Positions 5,614-8,674 of a stretch of 8,674 bases of DNA are shown here, piece by piece. The notes beneath the pieces were generated by a model that was given only the letters and a program-made list of their open reading frames with translations, searched no databases and was not told where the DNA came from. The position numbers and the translations under genes were made by a program. Position 1 is the first letter of the stretch, and every line of letters starts with the position of its first letter. Origin of the DNA: Saprospiraceae bacterium (GTDB taxonomy: Bacteria; Bacteroidota; Bacteroidia; Chitinophagales; Saprospiraceae); assembly GCA_027031145.1 (NCBI GenBank), contig JALVEG010000460.1, positions 1-8,674 on the forward strand. Reading direction: 5' to 3'.

Positions 5614-7920
5614 TTATTCTACAATTATTTCATCTACAAATAACCACGCAGGATGACCTGCACCCTGAGCTCCTTCCTCTATGATACCATGATTTTTTAC
5701 TTTTATCTTCAAAAAACGTGCATTTGTATTTTTTAATAATCTAACAGGTACACTCATCACCTTTGACGTATTTTTGCTTTTGATTATAAGAGCACCTGCA
5801 ATTGTAAAACTATAACCATCATCCGAAGCATAAATTTCTATCTCACCCGGTGGATAAATCCAGGCACCTTTATTATTGAAAAATCGCATTTTTATCCTAT
5901 TGATATGCATTTTAGCACCCAAATCAATAATACCTTCAAAATCCTTTCCATTAAATCCCAGCCATTGATCATCTGCATACCTCACATCACTCCCCATAAT
6001 ACCATTTATTAAAGCGTTTGCACCTCCTTTATTATATTTCGGACTTGGTTCATTTATTAGTTTCATAAATTTACCGGCTGCTTTGTGCATTTTAATTTCA
6101 CGTGAAAAAACAGGACCTGCCTGCTTACCTTTATAATATGTTACCGCTTTAATCTTAACACTTTTTCGAATAATTCCCGGCTCACTATAAACAGGAAATG
6201 TATTATCAGGAATCTTACCGTCCAAAGTATAATAAATAATTGATCCCGGCATTGAATTCCAAAGAGTCATTTTTACTCCGTCACCGGTATTTTCAAATTT
6301 TGCAGATATATCTCCAAGATGATTGGCAACATTGACTCCTTCTTTTTTCAATTCTTCTATATGCGGAATCAACCTTTTTAAAAAATCTTTATAATTTCTC
6401 AATTTCTGAGGTGTCCAAACTACCTCTGATAAAGCTATCGCCCGTGGATAAACCATATATTCAACCAATTCGGGAGTGGGTATATATTCTGTCCACATAT
6501 TCCCCTGTGCTCCTATGATATATTTTGCTTCTTCTTTTGTAAGTTCTTTTGGTACCGGATTGTATGAATAAACTTCTTCCAATGGTGTGTATCCTCCAAT
6601 AGCTAACGGCTCATCTTTATCCAATGACTGATAATGATCAAAATAACAATAATTTCCCGGAGTCATAACAACTTCATGGTGTTGTTTTGCTGCTTCAATT
6701 CCGCCTTTCTCACCTCTCCATGACATCACTGTAGCATTAGGAGCAAGTCCTCCTTCCAGTATTTCATCCCAACCTATTATTTTTTTCCCTTTGGAATTAA
6801 CAAATTTTTCAATTCGCCGGATAAAATAACTTTGCAGTTCGTGTTCATCTTTCAATCCTTCTTTTTTTATTAATTCCTGACAATATTTACTTTCCTTCCA
6901 TCTTGCTTTTGGAGCTTCATCACCACCGATATGAATATATTCGCCCGGAAACAATTCCATAACTTCCGACAAAACATCTTCTAAAAATTTAAAAGTTTTT
7001 TCCGTAGGACAGTAAATATCCTCGGAAACTCCCCAAATCGGCATCACGCTGAAAGGTCCTTCGGTACAGGCAAGTTCGGGATATGCTGCCAGTGCAGCCC
7101 TGCTATGACCGGGCATTTCAATTTCAGGTACGATAGTTATATGTTTTTTTGCAGCATATCTGACAATATCTTTAATCTCCTCCTGTGTATAATACCCTCC
7201 ATATCTTGTTTTATCAAATCTTCGGGGAACATCACTATACCTGCCTATCATCGTACTATCCCTGTATGCTCCTATTTCCGTCAGTTTAGGATATTTTTTT
7301 ATTTCAATTCTCCATCCCTGATCTTCGGTCAAATGCCAGTGAAACCTGTTGAATTTATATCTTGACATCAGGTCAATGTATTTTTTTACAAATTCAGGCG
7401 GAAAGAAATGTCTGCAAACATCCAAATGCAAACCCCTGTATTTGAATCTTGGAAAATCGGTAATTATCAAAGCCGGAATTTTATTGTCCCTGGTATCAAA
7501 TTCTAAAATTTGCATCAATGTCTGTACTCCATAAAAAATTCCCGAATAAGTTTTTGCTCTGATATTAATAAATGAGTTTGTCACCTCCAGAATATATCCT
7601 TCTTCTTTGTTGATAGTACTGTCTATAGCAAAATTGATAGCATTTTCTTCAGGTGATTCCTTTACAATTATCCCTTTCAAAGGAAAAGAAAATTTAGTAT
7701 TCAGAAGTTCCATAAAAGTAGCAACTTCAGTATTTTCCTCTTTGTAAGCAAAATTTGTAAATTTATTCACTTCAAAATACCCTTTCAAATCAATAATACT
7801 AACAGGTTTGGGTATAATATGATAAAACCTGTTTTCACTTGAACTAACTGAAATTTTTTTCCCCGAATTGCAGGAAAGTCCGATAACCGACATAACTATG
7901 AAGAAAATAATGTTTTTCAT
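5614..7920 (-). CDS. GH20 beta-N-acetylhexosaminidase, predicted lipoprotein
   Basis: A 768-residue enzyme that should remove terminal beta-linked GlcNAc or GalNAc from glycans or chitooligosaccharides. The N-terminus MKNIIFFIVMSVIGLSC is a lipoprotein signal with the lipid-accepting Cys at 17, so it is likely anchored in the outer membrane or facing the periplasm. Residues about 32-155 are the GH20b domain. Residues about 157-502 are the catalytic barrel: RGLHLDVCRHFF (from 162), HWHLTEDQGWR (194-204), and GGDEA with the catalytic pair D334/E335. GNMWTEY (W476) lies near the end of the barrel. Residues about 535-605 match the chitobiase/hexosaminidase C-terminal beta-sandwich (YYTLDG, D567). 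Residues about 612-768 resemble a discoidin (F5/8 type C) carbohydrate-binding domain. ATG at 7920 is preferred over an in-frame TTG at 7929 because the signal peptide starts there. All active-site motifs are intact. The gene is monocistronic, with its own promoter upstream. No SusC/SusD or other glycan genes are seen beside it. Confidence 0.95.
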   Translation of the reverse strand: MKNIIFFIVMSVIGLSCNSGKKISVSSSENRFYHIIPKPVSIIDLKGYFEVNKFTNFAYKEENTEVATFMELLNTKFSFPLKGIIVKESPEENAINFAIDSTINKEEGYILEVTNSFINIRAKTYSGIFYGVQTLMQILEFDTRDNKIPALIITDFPRFKYRGLHLDVCRHFFPPEFVKKYIDLMSRYKFNRFHWHLTEDQGWRIEIKKYPKLTEIGAYRDSTMIGRYSDVPRRFDKTRYGGYYTQEEIKDIVRYAAKKHITIVPEIEMPGHSRAALAAYPELACTEGPFSVMPIWGVSEDIYCPTEKTFKFLEDVLSEVMELFPGEYIHIGGDEAPKARWKESKYCQELIKKEGLKDEHELQSYFIRRIEKFVNSKGKKIIGWDEILEGGLAPNATVMSWRGEKGGIEAAKQHHEVVMTPGNYCYFDHYQSLDKDEPLAIGGYTPLEEVYSYNPVPKELTKEEAKYIIGAQGNMWTEYIPTPELVEYMVYPRAIALSEVVWTPQKLRNYKDFLKRLIPHIEELKKEGVNVANHLGDISAKFENTGDGVKMTLWNSMPGSIIYYTLDGKIPDNTFPVYSEPGIIRKSVKIKAVTYYKGKQAGPVFSREIKMHKAAGKFMKLINEPSPKYNKGGANALINGIMGSDVRYADDQWLGFNGKDFEGIIDLGAKMHINRIKMRFFNNKGAWIYPPGEIEIYASDDGYSFTIAGALIIKSKNTSKVMSVPVRLLKNTNARFLKIKVKNHGIIEEGAQGAGHPAWLFVDEIIVE

Positions 7921-8017
7921 AAATAGCAATTTAATATTAAGACACTTTAAATTTTATTATCAAAAGCTTGCAAAATGCTTTTTGTTGCTTCAAAAAAAAT
8001 AGAAACTCATATTATCA

Positions 8018-8050
8018 CAAAAGTAATAAAATGTCTCTTTTATCAACAAA
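8018..8050 (-). promoter_or_regulatory. Bacteroidota-type promoter of the hexosaminidase gene
   Basis: On the minus strand TACTTTTG (8025-8018) fits the -7 consensus TAnnTTTG exactly. Candidate -33 elements TTG at 8046-8044 (18-bp spacing) and TTTG at 8050-8047 (21-bp spacing) bracket the optimum. Transcription would start near 8011, giving a leader of about 90 nt before the ATG at 7920. Confidence 0.55.
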
Positions 8051-8079
8051 ATAAGAGAAGATAAATAAAAAGTGACTGC

Positions 8080-8406
8080 TCAATTTCTATGGATAATCAG
8101 TTTAAAGATTTTGTTTTTATTTTCGATTTTCAATAAATATATTCCGGTTTCCAGATTTGAAACATCCATCTTTTCATCAGAATCTGTTTCTTTTGATTCT
8201 AATAATTCTCCCTGCATGGAATAAATGTAAATTTTTAACTTTTCTCCTGCATCCTGATTTAAAAATGAAATGTAATTTGTTGCAGGGTTGGGAAATAACA
8301 CGATATTATTATCATTGCTAACTGCTATACTATTTGTATTAAATTTTGACCAAAAAAATGTATATTGCTCATAAGAAAGATAATGAAAATTGTAATAGTC
8401 TTCATA
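8080..8406 (-). pseudogene. Headless C-terminal fragment with T9SS type A sorting domain
   Basis: The frame is open from just after a TAA at 8409-8407 to a TGA at 8080, 108 codons, with no ATG; GTG at 8301 would cut into the domain itself. The last 75 or so residues are a clear type A sorting domain: IVLFPNPATNYISF, then IYIYSMQGELLESK, then NLETGIYLLKIENKN and a basic end (FKLIIHRN). The 35 residues before it (YYNFHYLSYEQYTFFWSKF and a linker) still look like protein, as if from the end of a larger secreted cargo. No signal peptide or functional domain lies upstream in any minus-strand frame I checked to 8674. I infer a remnant of a deleted or rearranged T9SS cargo gene. A start further upstream joined by frameshifts is possible but not visible. 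Confidence 0.75.
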
Positions 8407-8615
8407 TTATGAAAATTGTGTTTGTTTTATTATAACGAAAAAAAAAAGAGTTATGTTTCAGAAAAATATCATTGCTTATTACTTCGCAAACTGTAACTAC
8501 TCAGGTTGCTTGTTTTTGAGTTTTATCCCGATTAATAACTCCTTAGCAATTATAAATAAAATACAATTGTTGATTTTTTTACATGAAGTTGAAATTAATA
8601 GTGTTACTTTGTGTA
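8407..8615. other. Non-coding AT-rich stretch
   Basis: I see no convincing gene on either strand. There is a run of ten A's near 8438-8447. The 11-bp word ATGAAAATTGT occurs at 8383-8393 and again at 8409-8419; each opens only a nine-codon or shorter frame. No promoter or terminator is clear. Confidence 0.5.
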
Positions 8616-8672
8616 CTTAGTGGCTTTGTGTCTATTTTAGTTTATTGAGATTTTAGACACAAAGGCACAAAG
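8616..8672. repeat. Inverted repeat at the window edge, possible dispersed element
   Basis: CTTTGTGTCTA (8624-8634) is perfectly inverted as TAGACACAAAG (8654-8664) around a 19-nt spacer. Pairing continues outward with mismatches: 8620-8622 pair with 8666-8668, and 8616-8618 with 8670-8672. The left arm also has an internal direct echo (CTTTGTGTACTTAGTGG next to CTTTGTGTCT). There is no T-tract, so it is not a standard terminator. The word pattern resembles intergenic repeats I recall from Bacteroidota genomes, but copy number cannot be seen here and the element may run past the window. Confidence 0.5.
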
Positions 8673-8674
8673 AG

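Noticed and set aside
7961..7984. Hairpin as a plus-strand terminator
   Set aside because: The stem is a short A/T-rich pairing with a 9-nt loop, and no plus-strand gene lies upstream that needs a terminator.
8383..8419. Direct repeat ATGAAAATTGT as paired starts of small peptides
   Set aside because: Each frame stops within nine codons, and the AT-rich word could recur by chance.

Overview
The window looks like chromosomal DNA of a Bacteroidota bacterium. It is AT-rich (roughly one-third GC by eye) and has two type IX secretion (T9SS) type A sorting domains. No clear Shine-Dalgarno sequences precede the starts. Two promoters match the Bacteroidota pattern (TTG, about 19 bp, TAnnTTTG). There is also a GH20 lipoprotein with a Bacteroidota-style signal peptide. 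The genus cannot be told from the sequence. I see no phage, plasmid, CRISPR, tRNA or rRNA.

Layout. (1) 1-1534, + strand: a damaged gene for a secreted leucine-rich-repeat adhesin-like protein. It has ten 24-residue repeats and a fibronectin type III-like domain. Its T9SS sorting tail lies one frame away, after a run of six A's. The 5' end also appears broken, with no signal peptide and a GTG as the only early start. (2) 1535-1713: a short intergenic stretch with a GC-richer hairpin and a weak terminator for the next gene. (3) 1714-4509, - strand: a full-length UvrA-family ATPase whose first zinc module has lost one CxxC pair. (4) 4510-4736: a divergent intergenic region with a strong-looking promoter for (5) 4737-5324, + strand: an ECF-type sigma factor, followed by a very good intrinsic terminator. 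(6) 5404-5613: a possible 26-residue membrane peptide and a weak hairpin. (7) 5614-7920, - strand: a GH20 beta-hexosaminidase lipoprotein with a promoter at 8018-8050. (8) 8080-8406, - strand: a headless fragment holding only a T9SS sorting domain. (9) 8407-8674: no gene, ending in an inverted repeat that may be a dispersed intergenic element.

The genes do not form one operon or an obvious shared system. uvrA (DNA repair) and the sigma factor are divergent single genes. The hexosaminidase is a monocistronic scavenging enzyme for N-acetylhexosamine-containing glycans. The two T9SS remnants at either end suggest turnover of surface-protein genes. I found no convincing undescribed multi-gene system. 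The best leads are the A6 frameshift between adhesin and sorting tail, the headless sorting domain, the small membrane peptide, and the two candidate intergenic repeat elements.
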